Shown here: positions 39,970 to 52,300 of the stretch, in pieces
Layout: each line of letters begins with the position of its first letter
How positions within the stretch are numbered: the first letter of the stretch is position 1
Assembly (NCBI RefSeq): GCF_022809715.1
Contig: NZ_CP094459.1
Coordinates: forward strand, 620,001-684,000
DNA length: 64,000 nt
Source of the DNA: Burkholderia pyrrocinia
GTDB taxonomy: Bacteria; Pseudomonadota; Gammaproteobacteria; Burkholderiales; Burkholderiaceae
Direction of reading: 5' to 3'
Program-made: the position numbers and the translations under genes
The notes under the pieces: model-generated
Database searches by the model: none
Told to the model about the DNA's origin: nothing
Seen by the model: the letters and a program-made list of their open reading frames with translations, nothing else

Positions 39970-40021
39970 CGATGCGGGCTGGCAGCCGGAGCGGGGCCGG
40001 TCGTAAACTTGACGAAAGCTT

Positions 40022-40057
40022 ATTCTACACTGTAGAATTATTTCTGCGGTGTAGAAA
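40022..40057. promoter_or_regulatory. Two TetR-type operators between tetR and the FAD oxidase gene
   Basis: ATTCTACACTGTAGAAT (40022-40038) is a perfect palindrome with eight-base arms and a single central base. A second, imperfect copy TTTCTGCGGTGTAGAAA (40041-40057) is centred 19 bases away, nearly two helical turns. The placement, 53 bases ahead of the TetR start, suits autorepression by a dimer of dimers. Confidence 0.6.
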
Positions 40058-40245
40058 TTGGGTGTCCCGGCACTTTTCAATGCGTGCTTTCGCACGGTCC
40101 GGGACCCAGGCGGCACGAGCGTGTCCGCCGTCAACACGGGCCATCGCGCCCTTTATCTCGTTGACACCCAAGTGGAACCGGCTGCCCCACCCGCGAAGCC
40201 AGAACGGCTCATCGTCAGGCGGCCCAAGACCATGCAAGTGCAATC

Positions 40246-41667
40246 ATGACTTCCAATCACCAACCCCTGATCCAGGGCGAATCGCGTTTCGAGCAAACGC
40301 AACTGAACATCGAGAAAGACAACTGGAACTGGTGCAACCCGGCCCGCTATGACGGCGAGCGCCCGGCCAACTGGTACGAGGCGTCGCTGTCGCGCCCCGC
40401 GAACAGTGCGCCGCTCGCGCACGACGCCGTGTGCGACGTGCTCGTGATCGGCGCGGGCCTGCTCGGCGCATCGGCCGCGCTGCATCTCGCGGAAGCGGGC
40501 GTCGACACGATCCTCGTCGACAAGCATCACGTCGGCTCGGCCGCATCGGGCCGCAACGGCGGCCAGTTGACGCCCGGCCTCGCGCGCTGGGAAGCGGCCG
40601 ACATGATCGACCACCTGTCGCACGACGACGCGAAGCGGCTGTGGCGCTTCGCGTCGACCGAATCGATGGACCTGATCGATGCGATCGGCGCGCGTTACGC
40701 GCTCGATCTCGACCGCAAGCGCGGCCACGTCACGGCGGCGGTCCACCCCGGCCACATGAGCGCGCTGCTCGACGGCGCGGATGCGCGCCGCCATCTCGGC
40801 GACGCGGGCGTGACGCTCGTCGGCCGCCATCAACTGCACGACGAATACGTGCGCTCGGGGCTGTACCACGGCGCGGCGATCGACGCGATCGGCGGCCAGA
40901 TCCATCCGCTCGCGCTGGTGCGCGGCCTCGTGCACGGCTTCCGGCTGAACGGCGGCGCGCTGTTCGAGGGCACCGAGGTGCTCGACCTCGACGAAACGCC
41001 GGCAGGCGTCGTCGCGACGACGCCGGGCGGCACGATCACCGCGCGCAAGGGCGTCGTGCTCGCGCTGCACAACACGACGTTCCGGCTGCTCGACGGCGGC
41101 AGCACGACGACCGTGCCGTTCTTCACGTACGTGAGCGTGACGGCGCCGCTCGACGTCGATGTCGCGACGCTGATGCCGGCCGGCATGCCCGTGTACGACA
41201 CGCAGTTCCAGATCGACTACTACCGGCCGGTGCGCGGCAACCGGCTGCTGTTCGGCGGGCAGGGCACCGGGTCCTGCTGGGCACAACCCGACGTCAACGC
41301 GTATCTGCTGACGCGGTTGAACACGGTGTTTCCGCAGGCCGACGGCAGTTTCGCGCTCGACTACTGCTGGAGCGGCGTCAGCGACTTCACGCTGAACGGC
41401 GCCACCGACAGCCGCAAGACCGACGGCCGCGTGCCGATGTACATGGTGCAGGGCTGGAGCGGCCACGGCGTTGCGCAGACGGTGCGGATCGGCAAGGCGA
41501 TCTGCGACGATTTCGTCGGCCGCAACGACGATTTCTCGATGCTGACCGGCATCGACCATCGCGAGATTCCGCTCGGCCGGCAGTTGTCGCCGATCGCGAT
41601 CCCGGCCGCGAAGGCGGCGATGAGCGTGATGAGCGCGCTCAACCCGGGCCGGATGATTTCGTTCTGA
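40246..41667 (+). CDS. FAD-dependent oxidoreductase (PuuB/gamma-glutamylputrescine oxidase-like)
   Basis: A 473-residue DAO-family flavoprotein. WNWCNPARYDGERPANWYEAS is split family text near residue 30; the dinucleotide motif is VIGAGLLGASAALHLAEAG near residue 66, followed by SGRNGGQLTPG. The C-terminal GWSGHGVAQT and the N-terminal NWYEAS segment are typical of OrdL/PuuB proteins, which oxidise gamma-glutamylputrescine or a related amine to the aldehyde. The exact amine is not proven and no other puu gene is near. The 186-base leader after the operators can form a stem-loop structure. The TetR-type regulator is divergent. Confidence 0.82.
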   Translation: MTSNHQPLIQGESRFEQTQLNIEKDNWNWCNPARYDGERPANWYEASLSRPANSAPLAHDAVCDVLVIGAGLLGASAALHLAEAGVDTILVDKHHVGSAASGRNGGQLTPGLARWEAADMIDHLSHDDAKRLWRFASTESMDLIDAIGARYALDLDRKRGHVTAAVHPGHMSALLDGADARRHLGDAGVTLVGRHQLHDEYVRSGLYHGAAIDAIGGQIHPLALVRGLVHGFRLNGGALFEGTEVLDLDETPAGVVATTPGGTITARKGVVLALHNTTFRLLDGGSTTTVPFFTYVSVTAPLDVDVATLMPAGMPVYDTQFQIDYYRPVRGNRLLFGGQGTGSCWAQPDVNAYLLTRLNTVFPQADGSFALDYCWSGVSDFTLNGATDSRKTDGRVPMYMVQGWSGHGVAQTVRIGKAICDDFVGRNDDFSMLTGIDHREIPLGRQLSPIAIPAAKAAMSVMSALNPGRMISF

Positions 41668-41679
41668 GCGCCTGAAAGG

Positions 41680-41714
41680 AAAAAGCCCGATGCGATTGTT
41701 CGCATCGGGCTTTT
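41680..41714. terminator. Bidirectional terminator between the FAD oxidase and purB
   Basis: AAAAAGCCCGATGCGA and TCGCATCGGGCTTTT around a four-base loop: a 15-pair stem with A and T tracts on both sides, shared by the two convergent genes. Confidence 0.9.
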
Positions 41715-41736
41715 GTTCGTCCTGCGACGGCGGTGC

Positions 41737-44321
<2,585 letters not shown>

Positions 44322-44475
44322 CAACTGGCTAGCCATCGGCGACTGCGCACGATCGACCGCGACCGGCTGACGGCGAGCTTGCCGCGCCTGTCGGACGGCT
44401 GTCCGGCGGCCGGCCCGCGCGCGGGCAACGCGATTGTTCGCGGACGCGATGCGCGGCCGATCGCGTGCGTTCTTG

Positions 44476-44498
44476 CGCAAATCGACCGCAGATTTGCG
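44476..44498. promoter_or_regulatory. Inverted repeat upstream of glutamate dehydrogenase
   Basis: CGCAAATC and GATTTGCG are perfect eight-base arms with a seven-base centre, 108 bases before the gdh start. It could be a regulator site or a weak hairpin. Another short palindrome, TGGCTAGCCA, lies at 44336-44345. Confidence 0.35.
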
Positions 44499-44605
44499 AA
44501 AAATCGCGATCATGCAAGAAACGCATAATCGAATAAGCAAACGGCATTGGATAAAAAAAACGGGTTTTTCGACAATGTGCGCACCTGTTGACCGTTGGAG
44601 CATCC

Positions 44606-45892
44606 ATGTCTTCGCAATTGCAGTCCATCCCGTCCTACCTGCACGCCGACGATCTCGGCCCGTGGGGCAACTATCTTCAGCAAGTCGATCGCGTCGCGCC
44701 GTACCTCGGCTCGCTGTCGCGCTGGCTCGAAACGCTGAAGCGCCCGAAGCGCATCCTGATCGTCGATGTGCCCATCGAGCTCGACAACGGTACCGTCGCG
44801 CACTTCGAGGGCTATCGCGTGCAGCACAACGTGTCGCGCGGCCCGGGCAAGGGCGGCGTGCGCTACCACCAGGACGTGACGCTGTCGGAAGTGATGGCGC
44901 TGTCCGCATGGATGTCGGTGAAGAACGCGGCCGTGAACGTGCCGTACGGCGGTGCGAAGGGCGGCATCCGCGTCGACCCGCGCAAGCTGTCGCGCGGTGA
45001 GCTCGAGCGCGTGACGCGCCGCTACACCAGCGAAATCGGCATCATCATCGGCCCGAACACCGACATTCCGGCGCCGGACGTCAACACCAACGAACAGGTG
45101 ATGGCGTGGATGATGGACACCTTCTCGATGAACCAGGGCCAGACGTCGACCGGCGTCGTGACCGGCAAGCCGATCGCGCTCGGCGGTTCGCTCGGCCGCA
45201 AGGAAGCGACGGGCCGCGGCGTGTTCGTCGTCGGCTGCGAAGCGGCGAAGAAGAAGGGCCTCGAGATCGAAGGCGCGCGCATCGCGGTGCAGGGCTTCGG
45301 CAACGTCGGCGGCATCGCGGCGAAGCTGTTCCAGGAAGCGGGCGCGAAGGTGATCGCGGTGCAGGATCACACCGGCACGATCTACCGGCCGGCCGGCCTC
45401 GATTCGAACAAGCTGCTCGACCACGTCGCACGCACGGGCGGCGTCGCGGGCTTCGAAGGCGCGGAGCCGATGCCGAACGACGAGTTCTGGACGGTCGAGA
45501 CCGACATCCTGATCCCGGCGGCACTGGAAAACCAGATCACCGAGAAGAACGCGGCGAAGATCCGCACGAAGATCGTCGTCGAAGGCGCGAACGGCCCGAC
45601 GACGACGGCGGCGGACGACATCCTGAGCGCGAACGGCGTGCTCGTGATCCCCGACGTGATCGCGAACGCGGGCGGCGTGACCGTGTCGTACTTCGAGTGG
45701 GTGCAGGATTTCTCGAGCTTCTTCTGGACGGAAGACGAGATCAACCACCGTCTCGAGCGCGTGATGCGCGAAGCGTTCGCCGGCGTGTGGGCGGTCGCGG
45801 AAGAGCACAAGGTGACGGTGCGTACGGCGGCGTTCATCGTTGCGTGCACGCGCATCCTGATGGCGCGCGAAATGCGCGGCCTCTACCCCTGA
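44606..45892 (+). CDS. gdhA: Glutamate dehydrogenase (Glu/Leu/Phe/Val dehydrogenase family)
   Basis: A 428-residue dehydrogenase interconverting 2-oxoglutarate and glutamate. Recognised segments are the glutamate-binding PYGGAKGGI, the catalytic lysine in [13 protein letters not shown] (then [11 protein letters not shown]), and a Rossmann fold [17 protein letters not shown]. Its size fits the hexameric NAD-type enzyme. A nearby glutamate/aspartate importer operon downstream supports a nitrogen role. The long leader contains an inverted repeat; a GC hairpin (45949-45978) follows the stop. Confidence 0.93.
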   Translation: MSSQLQSIPSYLHADDLGPWGNYLQQVDRVAPYLGSLSRWLETLKRPKRILIVDVPIELDNGTVAHFEGYRVQHNVSRGPGKGGVRYHQDVTLSEVMALSAWMSVKNAAVNVPYGGAKGGIRVDPRKLSRGELERVTRRYTSEIGIIIGPNTDIPAPDVNTNEQVMAWMMDTFSMNQGQTSTGVVTGKPIALGGSLGRKEATGRGVFVVGCEAAKKKGLEIEGARIAVQGFGNVGGIAAKLFQEAGAKVIAVQDHTGTIYRPAGLDSNKLLDHVARTGGVAGFEGAEPMPNDEFWTVETDILIPAALENQITEKNAAKIRTKIVVEGANGPTTTAADDILSANGVLVIPDVIANAGGVTVSYFEWVQDFSSFFWTEDEINHRLERVMREAFAGVWAVAEEHKVTVRTAAFIVACTRILMAREMRGLYP

Positions 45893-45948
45893 TCATTGAC
45901 TATGATCTAGCCATGACGCAATCCAACCGGTTGCGTGCATGAACCCTC

Positions 45949-45978
45949 GCGGGCGGTGCCGAATCCGGTGCCGCCCGC
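45949..45978 (+). terminator. GC-rich hairpin after glutamate dehydrogenase
   Basis: Eight-base arms GCGGGCGG and CCGCCCGC with a 14-base loop holding a second weak pairing. There is no T tract, so it is a possible Rho-assisted stop or mRNA-end structure. Confidence 0.35.
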
Positions 45979-46121
45979 GCGCGCATTGGGGCGCGCAAAG
46001 GGTGCCCGGAGCCGGGAGGAGGGCGCCGGACAGCGCGATTCGTAGTTCGGTAAACAACCAGTACTTTCAAAAATATTACTTTGATACACTGGCGCGGGTT
46101 TTAGCCAAGGAGATGACCAAA

Positions 46122-47015
46122 ATGAAATACCACAAGGCAGTCCTGATGGTCGCGGCGCTCTGCGCGTTCGCAAGCGGCGCGCATGCTCAGGAGACGGGCA
46201 CGCTGAAGAAGATCAAGGACACGGGCGTAATCGCGCTGGGCCACCGCGAATCGTCGATCCCCTTCTCCTACTACGACCAGAGCCAGCAGGTCGTCGGCTA
46301 TTCGCGCGAATTCCAGCTGAAGGTGGTCGACGCGGTGAAGAAGAAGCTGAACCTGCCGAACCTGCAGGTGAAGAACATCCCGGTCACGTCGCAGAACCGC
46401 ATTCCGCTGGTGCAGAACGGCACGGTCGATATCGAGTGCGGCTCGACGACCAACAACACCGAGCGTCAGCAGCAAGCTGCGTTCTCCGACACGATCTTCG
46501 TGATCGGCACGCGCCTGATGACGAAGAAGGATTCGGGCGTCAAGGATTTCGCGGACCTGAAGGGCAAGACGGTCGTGACCACCGCCGGCACGACGTCGGA
46601 GCGCCTGCTGCGCAAGATGAACAACGACAAGCAGCTCGGCATGAACATCATCAGCGCGAAGGATCACGGCGACTCGTTCAACACGCTGGAATCGGGCCGC
46701 GCGGTCGCGTTCATGATGGATGACGCGCTGCTCGCGGGCGAGCGCGCGAAGGCGAAGCAGCCGGGCGAGTGGGTGATCGTCGGCACGCCGCAATCGGAAG
46801 AAGCGTACGGCTGCATGATGCGCAAGGGCGATGCTGACTTCAAGAAGGTCGTCGACGACGCGATCTCGCAAGTCGAGAAGTCGGGCGAAGCCGCGAAGAT
46901 CTACGCGAAGTGGTTCGAGAACCCGATCCCGCCGAAGGGGCTGAACCTGAACTTCCCGCTGTCCGATTCGATGAAGAAGCTGTACGCGAACCCGAACGAC
47001 AAGGCACTCGACTGA
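46122..47015 (+). CDS. gltI: Glutamate/aspartate ABC transporter substrate-binding protein
   Basis: A 297-residue periplasmic binding protein. The signal peptide runs to about residue 22, with cleavage after HA before QETGTLKKI. Binding-protein family features are GHRESSIPFSY, VDIECGSTTNN and GAGTTSER-like TTAGTTSERLL. I place the start at the second ATG (46122), nine bases after AAGGAG; the ATG directly adjoining that site (46113) is too close. It binds glutamate and aspartate for the GltJK permease and GltL ATPase that follow. A hairpin and T-tract in the gap to gltJ probably keep gltI expression higher. Confidence 0.93.
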   Translation: MKYHKAVLMVAALCAFASGAHAQETGTLKKIKDTGVIALGHRESSIPFSYYDQSQQVVGYSREFQLKVVDAVKKKLNLPNLQVKNIPVTSQNRIPLVQNGTVDIECGSTTNNTERQQQAAFSDTIFVIGTRLMTKKDSGVKDFADLKGKTVVTTAGTTSERLLRKMNNDKQLGMNIISAKDHGDSFNTLESGRAVAFMMDDALLAGERAKAKQPGEWVIVGTPQSEEAYGCMMRKGDADFKKVVDDAISQVEKSGEAAKIYAKWFENPIPPKGLNLNFPLSDSMKKLYANPNDKALD

Positions 47016-47051
47016 CCGCACGGCCGTTGATGCAGAAATGACGCTAATGAG

Positions 47052-47085
47052 ACGGAAGAGGCCACGCTTCTTCCGTTTCTTTTTG
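47052..47085 (+). terminator. Intra-operon attenuating terminator between gltI and gltJ
   Basis: ACGGAAGA and TCTTCCGT arms with a nine-base loop, then TTTCTTTTT. It sits 36 bases past the gltI stop and before the gltJ ribosome site. It would let most transcripts end after the abundant binding protein. Confidence 0.7.
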
Positions 47086-47099
47086 CTGGAGTCTTGCCC

Positions 47100-47840
47100 A
47101 TGTCTTACCACTGGAACTGGGGCATCTTCCTGAGCCCCGTGTCGACCGGCGAGCCGACGACTTATTTCGGATGGCTGATGTCCGGCTTCCGGGTGACGAT
47201 CGAAGTGTCGCTCGCCGCCTGGGTCATCGCGCTGATCGTCGGTTCGTTGTTCGGCGTGCTGCGCACGGTGCCGAACAAATGGCTGTCCGCGATCGGCACC
47301 GCGTACGTGTCGATCTTCCGGAACATTCCGCTGATCGTGCAGTTCTTCATCTGGTATCTCGTGATACCGGAACTGCTGCCCGCATCGATCGGCACCTGGA
47401 TCAAGCAGTTGCCGCCGGGCACGCAGTTCTTTACCGCGTCGATCGTCTGTCTCGGCCTGTTCACGGGCGCGCGCGTGTGCGAACAGGTGCGCTCGGGGAT
47501 CAACGCGCTGCCGAAGGGCCAGCGCGCCGCCGGCCTCGCGATGGGCTTCACGCAATGGCAGACGTACCGCTACGTGCTGCTGCCCGTTGCGTACCGGATC
47601 ATCGTGCCGCCGCTCACGTCGGAATTCCTGAACATCTTCAAGAACTCCGCCGTCGCGTCGACGATCGGCCTGCTCGACCTGTCCGCGCAGGCGCGCCAGC
47701 TCGTCGACTACACCGCGCAGACCTATGAGTCGTTCATCGCGGTCACGCTCGCGTACGTGCTGATCAACCTCGTCGTGATGTCGCTCATGCGTTGGATCGA
47801 AGGCCGTACGCGGCTGCCCGGCTATATCGGAGGCAAGTGA
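47100..47840 (+). CDS. gltJ: Glutamate/aspartate ABC transporter permease GltJ
   Basis: A 246-residue inner-membrane permease of the polar amino acid (HisMQ) type. It starts [25 protein letters not shown] carries the FRN-PL motif and [14 protein letters not shown] is the EAA-type loop that contacts the ATPase. About five helices are predicted. ATG 47100 with CTGGAG is preferred over an in-frame TTG two codons earlier. It overlaps gltK by one base, so the two permeases are translationally coupled. Confidence 0.93.
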   Translation: MSYHWNWGIFLSPVSTGEPTTYFGWLMSGFRVTIEVSLAAWVIALIVGSLFGVLRTVPNKWLSAIGTAYVSIFRNIPLIVQFFIWYLVIPELLPASIGTWIKQLPPGTQFFTASIVCLGLFTGARVCEQVRSGINALPKGQRAAGLAMGFTQWQTYRYVLLPVAYRIIVPPLTSEFLNIFKNSAVASTIGLLDLSAQARQLVDYTAQTYESFIAVTLAYVLINLVVMSLMRWIEGRTRLPGYIGGK

Positions 47841-48517
47841 TGCATCAGTTCGACTGGAGTAGTATTCCCGGCGCGCTGCCGACGCTGTGGACGGGTGCGA
47901 TCGTCACGCTGCAGATCACGCTGATCGCGATCGTCGTCGGGATCGTGTGGGGCACGCTGCTGGCACTGATGCGGCTGTCGGGCGTCAAGCCGCTCGCGTG
48001 GTTCGCGCAGGGCTACGTGACGGTGTTCCGCTCGATCCCGCTCGTGATGGTGCTGCTGTGGTTCTTCCTGATCGTGCCGCAGCTGCTGCAGGGCGTGCTC
48101 GGGTTGTCGCCGACGATCGACATCCGCCTCGCGTCGGCGATGGTCGCGTTCTCGCTGTTCGAAGCCGCGTATTATTCCGAGATCATCCGTGCCGGCATCC
48201 AGTCGGTGCCGCGCGGGCAGGTGAACGCCGCGTTCGCGCTCGGCATGAACTACGCGCAGGCGATGCGCCTCGTGATCCTGCCGCAGGCGTTCCGCGCGAT
48301 GGTGCCGCTGCTGCTCACGCAGGCGATCGTCCTGTTCCAGGATACGTCGCTCGTGTACGTGATCAGTCTCGCGGACTTCTTCCGCACGGCCGCCAACGTC
48401 GGCGATCGCGACGGCACGACCGTCGAGATGGTCCTGTTCGCCGGCGCATGCTATTTCGTGATTTGCTCGTTGGCGTCTGTTCTCGTCAAGAGTCTCCAGA
48501 AAAAGGTCACACGATGA
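47840..48517 (+). CDS. gltK: Glutamate/aspartate ABC transporter permease GltK
   Basis: A 225-residue partner permease. [17 protein letters not shown] is the conserved helix, [20 protein letters not shown] the coupling loop, and about five membrane segments are present. The ATG overlaps the stop of gltJ. It pairs with gltJ to form the importer channel, and its own stop overlaps the start of gltL by four bases. Confidence 0.93.
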   Translation: MHQFDWSSIPGALPTLWTGAIVTLQITLIAIVVGIVWGTLLALMRLSGVKPLAWFAQGYVTVFRSIPLVMVLLWFFLIVPQLLQGVLGLSPTIDIRLASAMVAFSLFEAAYYSEIIRAGIQSVPRGQVNAAFALGMNYAQAMRLVILPQAFRAMVPLLLTQAIVLFQDTSLVYVISLADFFRTAANVGDRDGTTVEMVLFAGACYFVICSLASVLVKSLQKKVTR

Positions 48518-49239
48518 TTTCCATCAAGAACGTTTCCAAGTGGTACGGCCAGTTTCAGGTTCTTACCGACTGCACGACCGAGGTCAAGAAAGGCGAAGTG
48601 GTCGTCGTGTGCGGCCCGTCGGGCTCCGGCAAGTCGACGCTGATCAAGACCGTCAACGGCCTCGAGCCGTTCCAGCAGGGCGAGATCCTCGTGAACGGCC
48701 AGTCGGTCGGCGACAAGAAGACGAACCTGTCGAAGCTGCGCTCGAAGGTCGGGATGGTGTTCCAGCATTTCGAGCTGTTCCCGCACCTGTCGATCACCGA
48801 GAACCTGACGCTCGCGCAGATCAAGGTGCTCGGCCGCGGCAAGGACGAAGCGGCCGACAAGGGCATGAAGCTGCTCGATCGCGTCGGCCTGAAGGCGCAT
48901 GCGCACAAGTATCCGGGCCAGCTGTCGGGCGGCCAGCAGCAGCGTGTCGCGATCGCGCGCGCGCTGTCGATGGACCCGATCGCGATGCTGTTCGACGAAC
49001 CGACGTCCGCGCTCGATCCGGAGATGATCAACGAAGTGCTCGACGTGATGGTCGAACTCGCGCAGGAAGGGATGACGATGATGGTCGTCACGCACGAGAT
49101 GGGCTTCGCGAAGAAGGTCGCGCATCGCGTGATCTTCATGGACAAGGGCGCGATCGTCGAGGACGACCGCAAGGACGATTTCTTCTCGAATCCGAAATCG
49201 GAGCGCGCGAAGGACTTCCTCGCGAAGATCCTGCACTGA
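48514..49239 (+). CDS. gltL: Glutamate/aspartate ABC transporter ATPase GltL
   Basis: A 241-residue ABC ATPase. Walker [10 protein letters not shown], signature [15 protein letters not shown], and Walker [16 protein letters not shown], with the polar amino acid family stretch [16 protein letters not shown]. It powers the gltJK channel in uptake of glutamate and aspartate. Its ATGA overlap with gltK and the strong terminator after it close the gltIJKL operon. Confidence 0.95.
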   Translation: MISIKNVSKWYGQFQVLTDCTTEVKKGEVVVVCGPSGSGKSTLIKTVNGLEPFQQGEILVNGQSVGDKKTNLSKLRSKVGMVFQHFELFPHLSITENLTLAQIKVLGRGKDEAADKGMKLLDRVGLKAHAHKYPGQLSGGQQQRVAIARALSMDPIAMLFDEPTSALDPEMINEVLDVMVELAQEGMTMMVVTHEMGFAKKVAHRVIFMDKGAIVEDDRKDDFFSNPKSERAKDFLAKILH

Positions 49240-49278
49240 GCGTTCGCGCACTGCGTGCGTTTCGCGCGCGCCAATGCG

Positions 49279-49312
49279 AAACCGCCCGGCCGAGCGCCGG
49301 GCGGTTTTTTTT
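49279..49312 (+). terminator. Terminator after gltL
   Basis: AACCGCCCGGC and GCCGGGCGGTT around CGAGC, with an eight-T tail. It ends the glt operon nine bases before the opposing autotransporter stop. Confidence 0.9.
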
Positions 49313-49320
49313 GTGCGCCG

Positions 49321-52300
49321 TTACCAGCTGTACCGGTAGCCGACCTGCCCGACGATGCCGCGCCGGTACGCGCCGCCGATGTTGCGCGCGATCTTCGCGT
49401 TCGCGTACAGCTCGCCCGACTTGCCGAAGCCCGCGGTCACGCCGACGCCGAGCTCGTACCACGTGCGGCCGAGATGCGTCGCGAACGGCGTGCCGCCGAC
49501 GACGGTCTGGCCGGGCGACAGGAAGTCGTGCAGCACGTCGGCCGTGAAGTACGGCGTCGCGGCGCCGCCGCCCGAGTTCGCCTCGAGGTTCGGCCGGAAG
49601 ATGCGCACGCCGACGCGGCCGCGCAGCGCATGCGTCGTCGTGCCCGACACGGCGGACACGTTGTCGTTGAACCCGTTGAGCTTCAGGTACTGGTACATCA
49701 GTTGCGCCTGCGGCTCGATCGCGATCGGCGTGCCGCCGATGCCGAACGGCTTGCCGACCTCCTGCGACAGCGCGATGCCGAAGCCGTTCTGCGACGCCTC
49801 GTTGCCGTAGCTGTCGCGATAGCGGTTGCCGTAGTGCGTGACCTGCCCGACGCTGTCGAAGTACGTGCCGTCCGTCAGGTAGCGCGTCCAGTAGCCGCCG
49901 ACGCTCTGCGCATGCATCTCGACCGAGCCCGTCGACGTCGACAGGTTCGGCGAGTCGGCGCGCGCCATGTCGCTGAAGCTCGCGTTCGACACGCCGATGC
50001 TGGCCGTCACGCCTGCATGCGTGCTGCTGCCGCCGGGCGCCTGGTCGAGCGTCCAGTCCTTGCCGAACTGCGCGAAGAACGTGCGCTCGTCGGCCGCGAA
50101 GCGGCCCGCGTCCGCATCGAGGCTCTGGCCGCCGATGCGGCCCCACACGCCATCGCGGTTGCCGGGCTGCTGCTTGCCGAGGTTGTAGATGTCGCCGACG
50201 CGCTCGTGCAGCTTGCCGAGCGTCGAGAAGCCGTAGTCGGCGTTCAGTAGCGGCGTCAGTGAGTAGCCGGCGACGCCCGGACGATACGCGAGCGTGCCGC
50301 TGCCGCCATTTCCGCTGCCGCCGCCGGACGGGTGGATCGTCGGGTCGCCGGGGTCCGTCGGATCGAGCTGCGAGCGCAGGTACCAGCCGTTCGCGTCGCC
50401 CTGGCCGCCGCGATAGAGCCGGTATTCGTATGCGCCGGCCTGTACCGGGCCCGCGAGATGGAACGCCGACGCGGCGGTCGTGCCGCCGTTGGCCGTGACG
50501 ACCACGGGAATCCCGTCGCCGGTCGTCTTCGCGCCGGTGCCGGCCGTGTTGGCGATCTTCAGGCCGGTCGTGCCGCTCGCGGCGCCGCCGTTCACGATCA
50601 GCCGGTCGGTCGGCGATGCATCGGCGCCGAGATACGTGTTGAGTGCGATCGTGCCGCCGTTGCCGATATAGCTGCCGGTCGTCAGCGTCTTGTAGCTGCC
50701 CGTGAGCGTCGGCGAGCCGGCCGGCGCGGCGAACGCGACCAGACCCGCGTTGTCCAGGCTGCTCAGCACCGAGCTGCCCGTCATGCGCCACGTGCTCGTG
50801 CCGTCGATCGTCAGCGCGACCGGATCGATCGTGCCGGTCAGCGTCGTGCCGTTCGCGAGGAACACGTTGCCGGTGCTCGACGCGTCGGAGACGATGTCGC
50901 CCGTGAGGTTCACCGCCGACGCGTTGAACGTCACGTTGCTGCCGTTCGCGAGGTTCAGCAGCGTACCGTTGCCGGCCGTCACGACCGTGCCGTTGCGCAC
51001 CGCGATGTCGGCCGTGCCGCCGCGCGCGGCGAATGACGGCCCGGCGGCGGCCGTCACGCTGCCGCCGTCGACGAGCACCGAGCTCGTCGCGCCGTTCGCG
51101 AGCGTGTCGGACGTCAGCACGCCGGCCGTCGCGCCCTTGAGCGTCGTGCCGGTCAACGCGAGCACGCCGCCGCTGTCCGCGGTCGCGCCGTTGCCGGCCG
51201 CGCTGGCGATCGCCGATCCCGTATCGCCGATGCGGCCGCCGTTGCGCGCGACGACGCCGTCGGCCGCGGCACCCGATGCGGTGACTTTCGCGCCCGACAG
51301 CAGCGCCGTCGCGCCACCGTCCATGACGACCGCGTGCGCGCCGGCGCCCGTCGTCGCGACGGTCGTGCCGTTGGCCGTGAGCGTCGAATCCGCGCCCGAT
51401 ACGAACAGGCCGCGCGCGTTGGCGCCGGCGGTGCGGACGACCGTTGCCGCGTCGGTCGCGATGCGCGCGCCCGCGCCGGTCGATGCGAGGCCGTCGGCGC
51501 CATTGCCGGTGGTCGCGATCTGCGTGCCCGACAACGCGATCGCGGTGTTCGCGCCGAGGTTGCGGACCCCGCTGCCCGAGCCGCCGACCGCGATCGACGT
51601 CGCGCCGGCCGCGAGCCCGCCGCCCGATACGGTCGAGTCGATCAGCACGCCGTCGGCGCTGCCGTTCGCGACGACGGTGCCCGCGCCCGACAACGCGACC
51701 GATGCGCCGGCGCCCGTCAGGCGCACGCCCGCGATGCCATCGTCGGCTTCGATCGAACCCGTGTTGGCGAGCGTCGCCGACGCACCCTTCACGAGCGCGC
51801 CGGTGCCGTCGGCTACGCGGATCGTCGACGCGTTGTTCACCGTGCCGAGCGTGCCGGCCACGACGCCCGTCGAGCCGGCGCCCGTCAGCAGCACCGTGTC
51901 GCGGTTCTCGAGCGTGCCGAGGTTTTGCGCGACGAAGCCCGTCACGCCGGCGGTCGACGACGCGACGGCGGCGTCGTTGATCAGCGTCGTCGCGACCGGC
52001 GCGCCGGCATTCGCGCCGGCGAGGTCGTGCGCCTGGCCGTCGACGACGCCCGCGGTCGCGCCGGCCGCGTTCAGGTTGATCGTCGCGCCCGCATCGATCG
52101 TGCCCTTCGCGCCGCCTTCGACCGCGATCGCGATGCCGTTCGCGCCGTTGACGTTGTAGATTGCGTTGCCCGTCGACAGCGTGGTGCCGGCGTCGGTCGC
52201 GAGCACGCCGCGCGAATGCTGGCCGTTGACGTCGGTCGTCAGCGCGCCGGCTGCCGACCTGCCCGTGTAGGTCGCGCCGCCCGCGACACGGAACAGCGTC

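Noticed and set aside
51000-52100. A tandem repeat or CRISPR-like pattern inside the autotransporter.
   Set aside because: The repetition is protein-level beta-helix text within one open frame, with no conserved DNA unit or spacer.
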